Origin: Roseovarius sp. MMSF_3350
GTDB taxonomy: Bacteria; Pseudomonadota; Alphaproteobacteria; Rhodobacterales; Rhodobacteraceae
Length of the DNA stretch: 64,000 nt
Assembly: GCF_030733425.1 (NCBI RefSeq)
Contig: NZ_JASHIZ010000011.1
Coordinates: 80,192 to 144,191, forward strand
Direction of reading: 5' to 3'
The translations under genes were made by a program, and so were the position numbers. The notes beneath the pieces were generated by a model. It worked only from the letters and a program-made list of their open reading frames with translations. It did not search any database and had not been told where the DNA came from. Shown here piece by piece: positions 44,222-53,121 of the stretch. How positions within the stretch are numbered: the first letter of the stretch is position 1; the number at the start of each line of letters is the position of its first letter.

Positions 44222-45136
44222 TCAGGTGAAACGAAAGAAGACCGGCGCGGTGCGGCGGATGTAATCCTCGAAGAAGGTGGTGAAGGTGGCCACCAGCGGG
44301 GGAAACGCCTCGTAGGGCGGGTAGAAAAGCGTGAGCCAGAGGGGCGTGACCTGCCAGTCGGGCATCAGGATCGTGACCTCGCCCGAGGCCAGCCCGTCGG
44401 CCACGAGGAAATCGGGCAATACGGTGATTCCCTGGCCGTGGCGGGCCATCTGGTAGAGCAGATCGCCATTGTTGGTGATCAGGCTGCTGCCTGCCTGGAC
44501 GCTGCGCTGGGCCTGGTCGCGGGTGAACTCCCACGTCTCGGGCGTGCCGGTGGCGCTGTGGGACAAGCACAGCTCGCGGAGCAGGTCGGCAGGATCGGCG
44601 GGGGGCGCGGTGTCGGCAAAGAGGGACGGGGCGGCGACGGCGTGGCGCGGCACCTCGCAGATCTTGCGCCAGATGGTGGATTTGTCGGATGGCGGGCCGG
44701 AGATGCGGATCGAAAGGTCGTAAGGGTCTTCGATGATGTCGACGAAGCGGTCGGTCAGGGTGACGCCGAGGTCGATCCTTGGGTAGGCGTCGCGGAAGGC
44801 GGCGATAAGGCCCGGCATCAGGCGCAGGCCCAGCGACATGGGCGCGTTGAGCCGCAGGCGGCCCTGGTCGGGATGGGCCGCGTGCATCAGCGCGTCGGTT
44901 GTGGCGTCCAGCTCGGTCAGCAGGGGACGATAGCGGGCGGCCACCACGGCGCCGGCATCGGTGAGGGAGACCTTTCGGGTGGTGCGCAGGAGAAGCTGCT
45001 GGCCGAAGCTGTCTTCGAGCTTCGCGATGATCCGTGTGACGCTGGAGGGCGTCATGTCGAGCGCACGGGCGGCGGCGGCAAAGCTGCGGCGCTCGGCCAC
45101 TTCGAGGAAGACGCGGATGGGCTTGATATCCTGCAT
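44222..45136 (-). CDS. LysR-family regulator divergent from mhqO-like operon
   Basis: 304 residues. The winged helix has RSFAAAARALDMTPSSVTRIIAKLE, and the effector domain fills the rest. It is transcribed away from the dioxygenase operon across a 113-base gap holding a symmetrical element, the usual layout for a LysR activator with its target. The likely inducer is a quinone or phenolic compound by association. It has no clear ribosome binding site. Confidence 0.87.
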   Translation of the reverse strand: MQDIKPIRVFLEVAERRSFAAAARALDMTPSSVTRIIAKLEDSFGQQLLLRTTRKVSLTDAGAVVAARYRPLLTELDATTDALMHAAHPDQGRLRLNAPMSLGLRLMPGLIAAFRDAYPRIDLGVTLTDRFVDIIEDPYDLSIRISGPPSDKSTIWRKICEVPRHAVAAPSLFADTAPPADPADLLRELCLSHSATGTPETWEFTRDQAQRSVQAGSSLITNNGDLLYQMARHGQGITVLPDFLVADGLASGEVTILMPDWQVTPLWLTLFYPPYEAFPPLVATFTTFFEDYIRRTAPVFFRFT

Positions 45137-45145
45137 GGGGCAATT

Positions 45146-45162
45146 ATTGCACCATATGCAAT
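45146..45162. promoter_or_regulatory. Candidate LysR operator
   Basis: ATTGCA-N5-TGCAAT is a perfect inverted repeat 10 bases from the LysR start codon. A further TATGCAA half site lies at 45167-45173. The spacing suits a LysR tetramer contacting the region upstream of the plus-strand dioxygenase gene. Confidence 0.65.
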
Positions 45163-45249
45163 AGTATATGCAAGTTTGTTGCTATTCTCCTGAGTGGCTC
45201 TTTGCTCCAGATTGCACGGTAACGAAGGATCAACCGAAAGGGCTGTATC

Positions 45250-46182
45250 ATGATTACCGAGATCAAGGGCCTGCACCACGTCACGTCGATGGCGGGCGAT
45301 GCCAATGAGAATAACGCGTTCTTTACCAAGGTGCTGGGTTTGCGCCGGGTGAAGATCACGGTGAATTTCGACGCGCCGGAGGTGTATCACCTGTACTTCG
45401 GCGACGAGGTCGGCACGCCGGGGGCGGTGATGACGACCTTCCCCTTTGGCCAGATGCCGCGCGGCACGCGGGGCGTGGGCGAAGTGGGCGTGACCGAATT
45501 CGCGGTGCCGCATGGCGCGCTGGGCTATTGGAAAGACCGGCTGGCGGCGGCGGGCGTGACCGGGCTGGTGGAGGACACCGCCTTTGGCGAGAAGCGGCTG
45601 GGGTTTGACGGGCCGGACGGCGACGGGTTCGCGCTGGTCGAGACGGATGTGCGCGGGCGCACGCCCTGGACCGGGGCGGATGTGCCGGAAAGTGCCGCGA
45701 TCCTGGGCTTTCACGGGGCCCGGTTTGCGCTGCGGGATGCGGATGCGACCGGCGAGCTGTTGCGCTTCATGGGGTATCAGAAGATGGACACCCAAGGCGA
45801 CCTGACGCGGTACGTGGTCGAGGGCGGCAATGCCGCCGACACGATCGACCTGCAGGCGGCGCCCAGTGCCAAGGCGGCCCGTCAAGGTGCGGGATCGGTG
45901 CATCACATCGCGTTCTCGGTCGAGGACCGGGCGACGCAGCTGGAGGTGCGCAAGCGGCTGGTGGACACAGGGTACGACGTGACGCCGGTGATCGACCGCG
46001 ACTATTTCTGGGCGATCTATTTCCGCACGCCGGGCGGTGTGCTGTTCGAGGTGGCCACCAACGAACCCGGGTTCGACCGGGACGAGGATACGGCGAACCT
46101 CGGCTCGGCGCTGCAACTGCCGGACCGCTACGAGCCGCACCGCGCCAAGATCGAGGCGCATCTGCCGAAGCTGGTGGAGTAG
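45250..46182 (+). CDS. Ring-cleaving dioxygenase, MhqO/LinE-like VOC family
   Basis: 310 residues, two glyoxalase-like (vicinal oxygen chelate) halves. Metal-ligand candidates are His10 in GLHHVTSMAGD, His in GAGSVHHIAFSV and Glu in GGVLFEVATNEPGF. Relatives cleave hydroquinones (LinE) or act in methylhydroquinone resistance (MhqO). It heads an operon with a hydrolase and a pirin. The exact substrate is unknown. Confidence 0.88.
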   Translation: MITEIKGLHHVTSMAGDANENNAFFTKVLGLRRVKITVNFDAPEVYHLYFGDEVGTPGAVMTTFPFGQMPRGTRGVGEVGVTEFAVPHGALGYWKDRLAAAGVTGLVEDTAFGEKRLGFDGPDGDGFALVETDVRGRTPWTGADVPESAAILGFHGARFALRDADATGELLRFMGYQKMDTQGDLTRYVVEGGNAADTIDLQAAPSAKAARQGAGSVHHIAFSVEDRATQLEVRKRLVDTGYDVTPVIDRDYFWAIYFRTPGGVLFEVATNEPGFDRDEDTANLGSALQLPDRYEPHRAKIEAHLPKLVE

Positions 46183-46186
46183 GGCG

Positions 46187-46789
46187 ATGGCGCTGGACCT
46201 TTACCATGCCAAGACGCGGGCGCCGGACGCCGGCGCGCCGCTGATCTTTGCCTTTCACGGCACGGGCGGGGACGAGACGCAGTTCTTTGACCTTGTGCGG
46301 CAGGTCAACCCCGGGGCGGGCATCGTCTCGCCCCGGGGAGACGTGTCGGAGCACGGCGCGGCGCGGTTTTTCCGGCGCACGGGCGAGGGGGTCTATGACA
46401 TGGACGACCTGGCGCGGCGCACGCAAGCGATGGTGCGGTACATCGAGGCGCAGAAGGCGGCGCATCCGGGCGTGGACACGTATGGCTTTGGCTATTCCAA
46501 CGGGGCGAATATACTGGCCTCGGTGATGATGGCGCGGCCGGAGTTGTTTGACCGGGTGGGGCTGCTGCATCCGCTGATCCCGTGGGAGCCGGAGCCGGTC
46601 GCGGGCTTGGCAGGGCGACACGTGCTTGTCACGGCGGGACGGCAGGATCCGATCTGTCCGTGGCCGCTGAGCGCGCGACTCATCGAATGGCTGGCGGCGC
46701 AGGGCGCGGAGGTCGAGACGGTGATCCATGAGGGCGGGCACGAGATACGGCCCGAAGAATTGCAGGCGCTGGCGCGTCTTTTGACCTGA
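46187..46789 (+). CDS. Phospholipase/carboxylesterase-like hydrolase (MhqD-like)
   Basis: 200 residues, alpha/beta hydrolase. Ser in GFGYSNGAN, Asp in AGRQDPICP and His in HEGGHEI make the triad, and FHGTGGDETQFF forms the oxyanion region. The MhqO-MhqD pairing is known from quinone-responsive operons in Bacillus. It starts 5 bases after the dioxygenase stop. Confidence 0.87.
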   Translation: MALDLYHAKTRAPDAGAPLIFAFHGTGGDETQFFDLVRQVNPGAGIVSPRGDVSEHGAARFFRRTGEGVYDMDDLARRTQAMVRYIEAQKAAHPGVDTYGFGYSNGANILASVMMARPELFDRVGLLHPLIPWEPEPVAGLAGRHVLVTAGRQDPICPWPLSARLIEWLAAQGAEVETVIHEGGHEIRPEELQALARLLT

Positions 46790-46808
46790 GCGAAACAAGG
46801 AGAGCGAG

Positions 46809-47780
46809 ATGAGCTGGAACCCGACGCAGAACCCCGAGTGTCCCGATGCCGGGGGATTTGACGGTATAGAGACGCTGATCATCCCGCGGGCGCGGGATCT
46901 GGGGGGCTTCGAGGTGCGGCGCGCGCTGCCGAGCCCCGAGCGGCAGATGGTCGGCCCATTCATCTTTTTCGACCAGATGGGGCCGGCGGAGTTCATCACC
47001 GAAGGCGGTATCGACGTGCGGCCGCATCCGCATATCGGCTTGGGGACGGTGACGTATCTCTATCAGGGCGAGTTCGAGCATCGCGACAGCCTGGGCACGC
47101 ACCAGATGATCTATCCCGGCGAGGTGAACTGGATGCTGGCGGGGCAGGGCGTGACCCACTCGGAACGCACGAGCGAAGAGACGCGGGGCACGCGGCACAA
47201 ACTGTTCGGGATACAGACGTGGATTGCCTTGCCCGAGGACCGCGAGGACATGGCGCCGGAGTTCGAGCATCACAAGGAAGCGGCGCTGCCGTTCCTGAAC
47301 GATAGCGGGGCGGAGGTGCGCCTGATCCTGGGGACGGGCTGGGGCGAGAGAAGCCCGGTGACGATGCAATCGGAGATCTTCTATGCCGATGCGGTGCTGG
47401 CGCCGGGGGCAAGCTTTCCCCTGCCCGACGATCACGAGGACCGGGGGCTGTATGTCACGCAAGGCAGCGTGGAGATCGCGGGCGAGGTGTTCGAGGCGGG
47501 CCGGATGATGGTGTTCCGACCGGGCGACCGGATGAGCGTCAAGGCTGGACCGCAAGGCGCGCGGGTGATGGCGCTGGGCGGGGAAACCTTCAACGGGCCA
47601 AGATATATCTGGTGGAACTTCGTGTCCTCGGACGTGGAGAAGATCGAGGCGGCCAAGGCGGCGTGGAAGGCCGCGGACTGGGACGGAGGGCCGTTCAGGC
47701 TGCCGCCGGGGGATACGGACGAGTTCATTCCCATCACCGAGGACATGGAGCGGATGAAGGTGAAGCAGCCCAAGGGATAG
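46809..47780 (+). CDS. Pirin-family protein
   Basis: 323 residues, double cupin fold. The metal site is visible in RPHPHIGLGTVTYLYQGEF with two His, and the later GVTHSERT and Glu residues. Some bacterial pirins are quercetin 2,3-dioxygenases, so action on a phenolic compound fits the operon. Its C-terminus SSDVEKIEAAKAAW is family-like. The gap of 19 bases holds an AAGGAGAG ribosome site. Confidence 0.88.
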   Translation: MSWNPTQNPECPDAGGFDGIETLIIPRARDLGGFEVRRALPSPERQMVGPFIFFDQMGPAEFITEGGIDVRPHPHIGLGTVTYLYQGEFEHRDSLGTHQMIYPGEVNWMLAGQGVTHSERTSEETRGTRHKLFGIQTWIALPEDREDMAPEFEHHKEAALPFLNDSGAEVRLILGTGWGERSPVTMQSEIFYADAVLAPGASFPLPDDHEDRGLYVTQGSVEIAGEVFEAGRMMVFRPGDRMSVKAGPQGARVMALGGETFNGPRYIWWNFVSSDVEKIEAAKAAWKAADWDGGPFRLPPGDTDEFIPITEDMERMKVKQPKG

Positions 47781-47799
47781 GGGCGATTTGGGGGGCGAT

Positions 47800-47839
47800 G
47801 TCCCGGACCGGGGCCGGGACGGTGGGGTGGAACCCCACC
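47800..47839. repeat. Family A plus family B repeats between pirin and yihY
   Basis: GTCCCGG-N7-CCGGGAC (47800-47820) is directly followed by GGTGGGGT-GGA-ACCCCACC (47821-47839). They fill the gap between two converging genes and may serve as a two-way terminator. Confidence 0.75.
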
Positions 47840-47846
47840 CTACGCC

Positions 47847-49190
47847 TCAGTAAAGTTTGATCGCGCCGGAGGTTTCCTCGGGTTCGGGGTCGCGGCCCGC
47901 GATGACGGAGGCAATGGATCGGTTCAGGATATTGTCCTCGGCCTCGCGCAGGCGGATCAGCAGCTCGGGCAGCGTTCCGGTCGTGTCGGCCACGTTCTCC
48001 AGCGCAGGTCGATCGGCGAGATCGCGGGTGCGCCCCAGGCTGAGGCCGATGTCGCGGGCGAGTTCGGCTATGGTAACCCGGTGCAGATCGCGCGAAAGGC
48101 ACAGCCGGCCGTCCTCGGTCTCGACGATGTAGTTGGCCTCGAGCAGGGCTTCGAGCGTGGCGTCGCGGGACAGCAGCGGCACGGATTCTGCCAGTTCGTC
48201 CTGGCTGAGCGATTGGCCTTTCGGCGCCAGCCGGACCAGCGCGGCGAGGAGCGCGACGGCGACTTGCAGCGTCTCGGCCGGGGTGAGGGGGGTGCCCGAT
48301 AGCATGTCGCGCCGCCGCCACCAGTCGGGGAAGGACGCGGTGAGCACCGCCCCGAGGATGATCACCGTCCAGGACGAGTAGACCCAGATCAGGAAGATCG
48401 GAAAGACCGCGACGGCCCCGTAGATCGTGGAATAGGTCGCCGAGGAGGTGACGAACGTGTTGAAGCCCCATTGCAGGAGCTGAAAGGCGATGGCGGCGAA
48501 GACGCCGCCGATCAGGGCGTTGCGCACCTTGACCTGCACGGCGGGCACGACGCAGTAGAGCAGGGTGAAGACGATGGTGGTGTTGATCAGCGCCAGCGCC
48601 TCGCGCGGCCAGTCCGAGCGCAGGTTGAGCGCGGGAAGGTAGCCGGTGTCCTTGGCCCAGTCCTGAAGCGGGCGCATCACGTCTGTGGTGAGCGTGAAGC
48701 TGGCCCCGATCAGCAGCGGGCCCATGGTCAGCACCGCCCAGAACGTCAGCAGGCGGACCATCAAGGGCCGGGGCCGGGCGACGCGCCAGATGCTGTTGAG
48801 CGTGGCCTCGATCGTGGACAGCAGCAGGACGGCGGTGACCGGCAGGGCAATGATGCCCGCGACGGTCAGCTCGCTGGCGTTGCTGGTGAAATCCGAGATG
48901 TAGGTGCGCACGTCCGAGCCGACCTCGGGGATGAGGATGCCGAAGAACATTTCCTGCATGCGGATCTTCACGGGGTCGAAGGCGGGAAAGCCCGAGAGCA
49001 CGGCGAAGGCGATCACCAGGAGCGGCACGAGGGCGAGCAGGGTGGAATAGGTGAGCGCGCCCGCCGCAAGAATGAGGCCGTCGTTCACGAAGCGGCGCAT
49101 GGCAAAATAGAAGAAGCTGCCGATATCGCGCAGGATGTCGAGCGGGCGGGTCTCGCGCCAGTAGTCCAGACGGGATTTCGAGCGTGCCAT
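47847..49190 (-). CDS. YihY/BrkB-family inner membrane protein
   Basis: 447 residues. Six membrane helices in the first 300 residues with LILAAGALTYSTLLALVPLLVIAF, ATYSTIYGAVAVFPIFLIWVY and WTVIILGAVLTASFP are the family marks. The last 130 residues form a cytoplasmic winged-helix-like extension (LSQDELAESVPLLSRDATLEALLEANYI). The old name ribonuclease BN is a misannotation. The role is uncertain, possibly envelope or transport. Confidence 0.88.
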   Translation of the reverse strand: MARSKSRLDYWRETRPLDILRDIGSFFYFAMRRFVNDGLILAAGALTYSTLLALVPLLVIAFAVLSGFPAFDPVKIRMQEMFFGILIPEVGSDVRTYISDFTSNASELTVAGIIALPVTAVLLLSTIEATLNSIWRVARPRPLMVRLLTFWAVLTMGPLLIGASFTLTTDVMRPLQDWAKDTGYLPALNLRSDWPREALALINTTIVFTLLYCVVPAVQVKVRNALIGGVFAAIAFQLLQWGFNTFVTSSATYSTIYGAVAVFPIFLIWVYSSWTVIILGAVLTASFPDWWRRRDMLSGTPLTPAETLQVAVALLAALVRLAPKGQSLSQDELAESVPLLSRDATLEALLEANYIVETEDGRLCLSRDLHRVTIAELARDIGLSLGRTRDLADRPALENVADTTGTLPELLIRLREAEDNILNRSIASVIAGRDPEPEETSGAIKLY

Positions 49191-49291
49191 GTCAATGCGT
49201 TATCATAGGTCCGGGCCGGCGTCTTTCAATCGGGTGGCGCGGCGGTGGGGTTTTCCGGACGGCGTGGGTTTTGGGACACCTGCAGGTTGAG

Positions 49292-49406
49292 GTCCCGGAT
49301 CAAGTCCGGGACGGGGCGCCGGTTGGCAGAGAGGCCCCGGTTCGGTTCGGGATGGCGACGAGGGGTCGTGGTTTTTTCACCCACCAAAGGTGGGTTTTCA
49401 CCCACC
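49292..49406. repeat. Composite repeats (families A and B) in yihY-GMC gap
   Basis: GTCCCGGA-N5-TCCGGGAC (49292-49312) is followed by GAGAGGCCCCGG and a decayed second palindrome near 49333-49352, then ACCCACC-AAA-GGTGGGT-TTTC-ACCCACC (49379-49406). They occupy most of the 227-base gap upstream of yihY and past the GMC gene stop. No gene is seen here. Confidence 0.75.
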
Positions 49407-49417
49407 CCACGCGGGGA

Positions 49418-51013
49418 TTACGCGTCCTCCAGCACGAGGTCGGCGCATTTCTCGCCGATCATGATGGCGGGGGCGTTGGTGTTGCCCGAGACGATTTCCG
49501 GCATGATCGAGCAATCGGCCACGCGCAGCCCCGAAACCCCGTGCACGCGCAGGCGGGCGTCGACCACGGCGTTCGCGTCGTCGCCCATCTTGCAGGTGCC
49601 CGTCGGGTGGTAGATCGAGACCGAGTTGTTGCGGGCCCAGTCGAGCGTGGCCGCGTCGTCGTTCATGTCGAGGTCGGCAGTTGGCCGGAACTCTTCGGCG
49701 ATCTTGGTGGAGAGCGGCGCGTGGCGGGCGATGCGGCGGGCAATCTTGACGCCTTCGGTAAGGGTGCGGCAGTCGAGATCGGTCGACAGGTACTTAGGGT
49801 GAATCCTGGGATAGGTCCTGGGGTCGGGGCCGTTAAGGCCGATCTCGCCGCGGCTTTCGGGGCGCAACTGGCAGACCGACATGGTGAAGGCCGAGAAGGG
49901 ATGCACGCCGGTGCCGGGGCTGTCGGCGGACCAAGGCTGGACGTGGAACTGGATGTCGGGAGTTTCGACATCGGGGCGGGTTTTCAGGAAGCCGGTGGCG
50001 AGGCTGGCGGCCATGGTCATCGGGCCGGCGCGGAAGAGCGCGTATTTGAGCGCGATGCGGGCCTGCGAGGCGAGGCTGCGCACCTCGTCATTCAGCGTGG
50101 GTTCGTTGCACTTGAAGACAAGGCGCGCCTGCAAGTGGTCCTGCAGATTGCGACCCACGCCGGGCAGGGCCTGGCGTGGGGTGATGCCGTTCTCCTTGAG
50201 GTGCTCGGGGTCGCCGAGGCCCGACAGCATCAGGATCTGCGGGCTGTTGATGGCGCCGCCCGACAGGATGACCTCGCGGTTGGCGCCGATGGTCTGAAGC
50301 TGGCCGCCCTTGTCGCGGTATTCGACACCGGTCGCGCGCTTGCCGTCGAAGAGCACGCGGGTGACCTGGGCGTGGGTGACGATGTTCAGGTTCCTGCGGT
50401 CGCGGATGGGCTTGAGATAGGCAACTGCCGCGCTGCACCGGCGGCCGTTGCGGGTGGTGAGCTGGAAATAGCCCACGCCCTCTTGCTCGGCGCCGTTGTA
50501 ATCGGGGTTGAACGGATAGCCCGCCGTCTGGGCGGCGGCGACCCAGGCGTCGCAGATGGGGCGCTGGATGCGCATGTTGGAGACCGACAGGGGGCCCGCG
50601 TCGCCGTGCCAGGCATCCGCGCCGCGCTCGTTGTTCTCGGCCCGCTTGAAGAGGGGCAGCACGTCGTCCCAGCCCCAGCCCGCGTTGCCCATCTGGCGCC
50701 AGCGGTCGTAATCCTGCGGCTGGCCGCGGACGTAGAGAAGCCCGTTGAGCGAGGAGGACCCGCCTAGAACCTTGCCGCGCGGCCAGTCGATGGCGCGGCC
50801 GTTGAGGCCGGGGTCGGGCTCGGTCTTGTAGCACCAGTCGACGGTGGGATTGTGCATGGTCTTGAAGTAGCCGACGGGGATGTGAATCCACGGATTGCGG
50901 TCGGGCGGACCCGCCTCGAGCAGGGTGACGCGCACATTGGGGTTCTTGCTGAGCCGGTTGGCCACGACGCAGCCCGCAGAGCCCGCGCCGACGATCACGT
51001 AATCGGTATCCAC
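49418..51013 (-). CDS. GMC-family oxidoreductase (choline dehydrogenase-like)
   Basis: 531 residues. FAD loop [21 protein letters not shown] signature [15 protein letters not shown], substrate-domain [15 protein letters not shown] and catalytic His in [12 protein letters not shown] with the partner Asn in SGNTNAPA. It oxidises an alcohol. Choline is possible but not proven, since many Rhodobacteraceae paralogues differ. It is divergent from the TRAP transporter/DHPS genes across a 105-base region, which may mean co-regulation. Confidence 0.88.
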   Translation of the reverse strand: MDTDYVIVGAGSAGCVVANRLSKNPNVRVTLLEAGPPDRNPWIHIPVGYFKTMHNPTVDWCYKTEPDPGLNGRAIDWPRGKVLGGSSSLNGLLYVRGQPQDYDRWRQMGNAGWGWDDVLPLFKRAENNERGADAWHGDAGPLSVSNMRIQRPICDAWVAAAQTAGYPFNPDYNGAEQEGVGYFQLTTRNGRRCSAAVAYLKPIRDRRNLNIVTHAQVTRVLFDGKRATGVEYRDKGGQLQTIGANREVILSGGAINSPQILMLSGLGDPEHLKENGITPRQALPGVGRNLQDHLQARLVFKCNEPTLNDEVRSLASQARIALKYALFRAGPMTMAASLATGFLKTRPDVETPDIQFHVQPWSADSPGTGVHPFSAFTMSVCQLRPESRGEIGLNGPDPRTYPRIHPKYLSTDLDCRTLTEGVKIARRIARHAPLSTKIAEEFRPTADLDMNDDAATLDWARNNSVSIYHPTGTCKMGDDANAVVDARLRVHGVSGLRVADCSIMPEIVSGNTNAPAIMIGEKCADLVLEDA

Positions 51014-51073
51014 CAGTTTTCCTCCCGCTTCTTAAAAAAACCCTATGCAGAACGGGAAAGCTATTCTAGTGTT

Positions 51074-51096
51074 TTTTGAAACGATACGTCTCAAAA
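51074..51096. promoter_or_regulatory. Near-perfect 23-base palindrome upstream of the TRAP operon
   Basis: Arms TTTTGAAACG and CGTCTCAAAA around a central ATA leave one mismatched pair. It lies 23 bases before the dctP start and between divergent promoters. IclR-type proteins bind palindromes of similar size, and an iclR gene lies in this operon, so it is the prime operator candidate. Confidence 0.65.
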
Positions 51097-51118
51097 GTTG
51101 TCAAAATGGGAGGATTAA

Positions 51119-52351
51119 ATGGCAATTTATGACCGAGTGAAGGGCGTTTCGCGCCGGGATTTTTTCAAGATTGCGGGGACTTACGGCATGAGTTCGACGC
51201 TCATGGCGGCGGGCGCGTTTGGGGGTGCAATGACGGCGGCGAACCTGGCGCGTGCGGCGGAATCGACCTATGAGAAGCGATTCTCGAAAGAGGCGAAGCA
51301 CACGCTGAAGTTGGGCGCGGCGGGGTTCAACCCGCAGAACCTGCTGATCGAACGGGCGGGCGTGCTGGACTTTGCCCGCGACCTGGAGGCGCGGACGGAC
51401 GGGGAGATCCGGATCGAGTTCATCGGGAATAACCAGATCTGCAACCAGCTGAGCTGTGTCGAGAAAACCCAGCAGGGCATCACCGACATGTTCGCGGCCT
51501 CGACCCAGAACTCGGCCGGGGGTGCGCCTTACCTGAACGTGCTGGATTATGCCTACATGTTCCGCAGCCGGGCGGATCAGTATTATTTCCTGTATCATCC
51601 CAAGAGCGTGGAAATCCTGCGCGACCCGCTGGAAAAACGCCACGGGCTGAAGTTCCTGTTCAGCCATGCGGAGCTGCGTGGCATCCAGCTGGGCCTGTCG
51701 TGGGAAGACAAGCCGACGGTGACCAAGCTGGAGGAGCTGTTCGGCACCAAGAACCGCGTGACCGGCACGCAGCTGGGCCGGATCGCGATGAACGCGCTGA
51801 ACCTCAATCCGGTGCCGATCGCGTGGGAAGAGACGCTCGATGGTCTGAAGCAGGGCTTGATCGACGGGGCGGAGACCTGGGCCTCGGCGGTGGCTTATGC
51901 CAACATGTCGCCGGTGGTCAGCCAGTGCGTGGACCTCAAGTTCTTCTGCGGGACAGAGCACACGGCGATGAGCGCATCGGTCTTCGACAGCCTGGACGGC
52001 GCGTTGCAGGACGCGGTGATGGAATCGGCCTATTACGCGCAATCCTACGTGCAGGCGGCGAACGAGGCCGCGCTGGTCAACACGGTGGGCTTCAGCCATC
52101 CGCACCAGGGGCCCGATACGATATTCGCACAGAACAACGTGCGGGTCGCGGCGTTGCCGGAGGAGGAGATCAGGAAGGCCGAGGAAATGTGCTCTCCCGA
52201 GTTCCAGCCGCAGCTGTGGGAACAGTGGCGCGAGCGGCTGAACAGCTGGGCCGGTGGCATCGACACCTACCAGGAGATCTATGACACCGTGCGCGAGCAT
52301 GACGTGGCGCTGGCCGAGAATGTCGAGCCGCGGCGCTGGTGGAAAGGCTGA
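51119..52351 (+). CDS. dctP: TRAP transporter substrate-binding protein, probable DHPS receptor
   Basis: 410 residues. It begins with a twin-arginine-like signal (SRRDFFKIAGTYGM, mature from about residue 45) and is a DctP-type periplasmic receptor. By position it would be the receptor of the HpsKLM-type transporter for 2,3-dihydroxypropane-1-sulfonate. Ligand-domain phrases are NQLSCVEKTQQGITDMFAAST and GTQLGRIAMNALNLNPVPIAWEE with the Arg that pairs with acid groups. The ATG follows GGGAGGA. Confidence 0.88.
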   Translation: MAIYDRVKGVSRRDFFKIAGTYGMSSTLMAAGAFGGAMTAANLARAAESTYEKRFSKEAKHTLKLGAAGFNPQNLLIERAGVLDFARDLEARTDGEIRIEFIGNNQICNQLSCVEKTQQGITDMFAASTQNSAGGAPYLNVLDYAYMFRSRADQYYFLYHPKSVEILRDPLEKRHGLKFLFSHAELRGIQLGLSWEDKPTVTKLEELFGTKNRVTGTQLGRIAMNALNLNPVPIAWEETLDGLKQGLIDGAETWASAVAYANMSPVVSQCVDLKFFCGTEHTAMSASVFDSLDGALQDAVMESAYYAQSYVQAANEAALVNTVGFSHPHQGPDTIFAQNNVRVAALPEEEIRKAEEMCSPEFQPQLWEQWRERLNSWAGGIDTYQEIYDTVREHDVALAENVEPRRWWKG

Positions 52352-52371
52352 CGCTTCCTTAGACATCATGG

Positions 52372-52397
52372 TGCCGGCCCCCGTGGTGGGGCCGGCA
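52372..52397 (+). promoter_or_regulatory. Hairpin between dctP and dctQ
   Basis: TGCCGGCCCC-N6-GGGGCCGGCA is a perfect 10-bp stem without a T-run in the 101-base gap. Such hairpins after binding-protein genes usually let the receptor mRNA accumulate above the membrane genes. Confidence 0.7.
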
Positions 52398-52452
52398 GCA
52401 ACCAGTCCGAGACCGGCGGCGCACGCCGGCGCAACGACAACGGGAGGATGCC

Positions 52453-53121
52453 ATGTCGATCATGACCGACGTGGGAGAGATTTTTTCGGCCGTCGCCTCG
52501 AATGACGCCTGGATGATTCGGGAATCGCTGCAATCGAATGCCGCATGGTACCTGGGCACGGTCGTTGCGCTGGTGGGCGGGCTGGCGCTGGCGGCGATGT
52601 ACCGCGCGCTGCCCTTCGTCGAGCGGCACCTGGAGCGCACGATCATGGTGGTGGCCTACTTGGCGGTGGCGCTGATCATCTTCTGGGGCGTGATCGACCG
52701 CTTCGTCTTTTCCAGCCAGCTGCCGTGGTCGACGACGATCCCGCCCTTGCTGTTCATGATCATGGCCTGGTTCGGGGCGACCTATAATGTGGCCCTGCGC
52801 ACCCATCTGAGCTTTTCCGAATTCCGCAGCCGGATGCCGCGCGCGGGGCAGTTCGCCTGCCTGATGTTGGACGCGGTGCTGTGGTTCGCCTTTTCGGTGA
52901 TCGTGATGGTCACCACCGCGCGGGCCACCGCGCTGTCGGCGTCGAATTTCCAGATCGTGCTGGGCACGGACAACACTTTGCAGTGGTGGTTCCTGATCAC
53001 CGCGCCGATCGCGTTCCTGCTGATGGCGGCGCGGACGTTCCAGAACCTGTTCGAGGATATTTCCAACTGGCGCTCGGGGCGGCCGCTGATCAAGCAGGCC
53101 GTGATCGGGGGGGATGTGTGA
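52453..53121 (+). CDS. dctQ: TRAP transporter small membrane subunit
   Basis: 222 residues with four membrane helices, somewhat longer than typical DctQ. TMIVVAYLAVALIIFWGVIDRF-like helix 2 and the cytoplasmic RTHLSFSEFRSRMPR loop correspond to the family. It bridges the receptor and the large subunit. GGGAGGATGCC precedes the ATG. Its stop shares a base with the dctM start. Confidence 0.87.
   Translation: MSIMTDVGEIFSAVASNDAWMIRESLQSNAAWYLGTVVALVGGLALAAMYRALPFVERHLERTIMVVAYLAVALIIFWGVIDRFVFSSQLPWSTTIPPLLFMIMAWFGATYNVALRTHLSFSEFRSRMPRAGQFACLMLDAVLWFAFSVIVMVTTARATALSASNFQIVLGTDNTLQWWFLITAPIAFLLMAARTFQNLFEDISNWRSGRPLIKQAVIGGDV

Noticed and set aside
47847..49190. Ribonuclease BN annotation
   Set aside because: YihY-family proteins are membrane proteins; the true RNase BN/Z is a different gene, so the name is not used.
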